Made by a program: the position numbers and the translations under genes. The notes beneath the pieces were generated by a model that made no database searches, had not been told where the DNA came from, and saw nothing but the letters and a program-made list of their open reading frames with translations. From contig JAGQIY010001058.1 in NCBI GenBank assembly GCA_020430865.1, positions 1-5,564 of the forward strand: a stretch of 5,564 nt of DNA, read 5' to 3'. This DNA comes from Myxococcales bacterium. GTDB taxonomy: Bacteria; Myxococcota; Polyangia; Polyangiales; Polyangiaceae. Shown here piece after piece: positions 4,768 through 5,564 of the stretch (positions are counted from its first letter, which is position 1; each line of letters begins with the position of its first letter).

Positions 4768-5564
4768 ATGATCGTCGTGATGGAGTCGGATGCTCCGGAG
4801 TCCGCCATCGAGGCCGTGATCGCGTACCTCGTTCAGAACAACTTCGACGTCCATCGCTCGAGCGGTCAGACGCGGACCATCCTGGGCGTCGTCGGGGACG
4901 TCACGGACGCAGACGTCGCGGTCGTGCGAGAGATCGATGCCGTGGCCGAGGTGGTTCGCGTGAGCGAGCCCTATCGACTGTCTTCGCGACGGTTTCGCCA
5001 GCGGCAAACGGTGGTGGATGGCGATTTCGGCAACATCGGTGGCGAGCGTCCCTGGATAGCCATCGAGCCCATCGGCTTCCCCGAGGTCGACGCGGACCAG
5101 CCACCAGTCAGCTTGCCCTATGCCCTCGCGGCCGGGCGTCCTTTCGATGCCGCGGTGAGTCGCGCTCGCAGCGTCCCGGAGGCGCTCGGGGCGCTTTCCT
5201 GGGTGAGCCTGCACGCGAATCCCCAGGCACCGAAGTGGCCGATCACGTTCGTCGTGCGGGAGCCGAGCTGGGGCGCCAACAAGTGGATCGGCGCGGCGGA
5301 GCGAGAGCTCGCGCGGAACAGCACCGTCGTGTTGCTCGAAGCTGGCGGCGAGTACCCGAATGGGGCGCGAACCCTCGAGGTCGCGGCGATCGCCCGAGCC
5401 AAGCTGCGGACGCATTTGCCAATCGTCGTCGACGTGCCCACCATCGCTCAGCGAGCGCGCTACTGCGCCGCCGTGGCCTCGGCTGCGATCGGCGCTGGCG
5501 CGGACGGAGTCATCTTGCGGGTCTGGGTTGGGGCGGCGGGAGACCTTCCGTCGCAGCCGGCGAC
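4768..5564 (+). CDS. DAHP-synthase-like protein, probable pseudoenzyme, 3'-partial
   Basis: 265 residues are visible and the frame is still open at the window end. Residues 1-75 match the ferredoxin-like regulatory domain of type I-beta DAHP synthases (MIVVM start, TILGVVGD, VVRVSEPYRLSSR). The rest follows the barrel: IGGERPWIAIEP, HLPIVVD and GAGADGVILRVW stand where the family has IGGGHFVVIAGP, HLPVIVDPSH and GADGLMIEVHP. Enzymes of this family join PEP and erythrose-4-phosphate at the entry of the shikimate pathway using a metal held by Cys, His, Glu and Asp. In my alignment from memory these are Ile102, Thr225, Arg251 and Ser262, and about 47 residues covering KPRTSPYSFQG are gone, so catalysis is unlikely. 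It may be a regulatory partner of a real synthase or have a new role. The ATG is chosen because it matches the family's usual N-terminus; it has no Shine-Dalgarno sequence, and an in-frame GTG at 4717 is the only notable alternative. Confidence 0.8.
   Translation, partial: MIVVMESDAPESAIEAVIAYLVQNNFDVHRSSGQTRTILGVVGDVTDADVAVVREIDAVAEVVRVSEPYRLSSRRFRQRQTVVDGDFGNIGGERPWIAIEPIGFPEVDADQPPVSLPYALAAGRPFDAAVSRARSVPEALGALSWVSLHANPQAPKWPITFVVREPSWGANKWIGAAERELARNSTVVLLEAGGEYPNGARTLEVAAIARAKLRTHLPIVVDVPTIAQRARYCAAVASAAIGAGADGVILRVWVGAAGDLPSQPA

Noticed and set aside
4568..4771. A 67-codon plus-strand ORF containing CSDCCPACG, which looks like a zinc-ribbon fragment.
   Set aside because: No ribosome binding site, overlaps the better-supported leader ORF in another frame, has no second Cys pair to complete a zinc site, and runs into the start of the DAHP-synthase-like gene.
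4642..5415. A 257-codon minus-strand ORF opposite the DAHP-synthase-like gene.
   Set aside because: Arises from high-GC codon bias in the antisense frame; the product is Arg/His/Asp-rich without family features, while the plus strand encodes a recognisable protein.
1..5564. Looked for tRNA, rRNA, CRISPR repeats, insertion-sequence ends and transposase or integrase genes.
   Set aside because: No cloverleaf, regularly spaced repeats, terminal inverted repeats or mobile-element proteins were found; the region looks like ordinary chromosome.

Overview
The window is high-GC bacterial DNA with dense coding and strong G/C bias at third codon positions. A PknB-type kinase with a Pro-rich linker and PEGA-like C-terminus, a very Cys-rich secreted-type protein with a Gly/Ser/Thr linker, and a lipoprotein with carboxypeptidase-regulatory-like repeats together point to a myxobacterium (Myxococcota, Polyangia/Sorangium-like). 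That is inference from gene style; there is no rRNA or other marker to confirm it.

Layout. (1) Positions 2-688, +: the 3' part of a gene for an extracytoplasmic protein with 28 Cys in 228 visible residues. (2) Positions 689-805: a gap with a weak terminator candidate and two successive dyads just before a strong Shine-Dalgarno sequence. (3) Positions 806-2170, +: a 454-aa lipoprotein, followed with an ATGA overlap by (4) 2167-2673, +: a 168-aa exported protein that looks like a small outer-membrane barrel. These two are almost certainly co-translated. (5) Positions 2674-2747: a convergent gap with a GC-rich hairpin placed to end the kinase transcript. (6) Positions 2748-4550, -: a complete 600-aa membrane Ser/Thr kinase. 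(7) Positions 4551-4767: a divergent control region. (8) Positions 4768 to the window end, +: the first 265 residues of a DAHP-synthase-like protein.

The most interesting part is the right end. The DAHP-synthase-like protein keeps the N-terminal ferredoxin-like regulatory domain and the general outline of the barrel, but by my alignment it has lost all four metal ligands and about 47 residues including the substrate-binding loop, so it looks like a pseudoenzyme. In front of it lies a 34-codon ORF (4647-4751) with a perfectly placed AAGGAG and tandem Trp codons, a TACAAT box 29 bases upstream of its start codon, and RNA segments that can pair in two mutually exclusive ways. This is the layout of a ribosome-mediated attenuator of the trp-leader kind. 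An attenuator-like leader on a catalytically dead-looking DAHP synthase homologue is unusual and is the best candidate here for something undescribed. The remaining genes form an envelope-protein group of unknown role plus a signalling kinase; nothing in the sequence links the kinase to its neighbours functionally.
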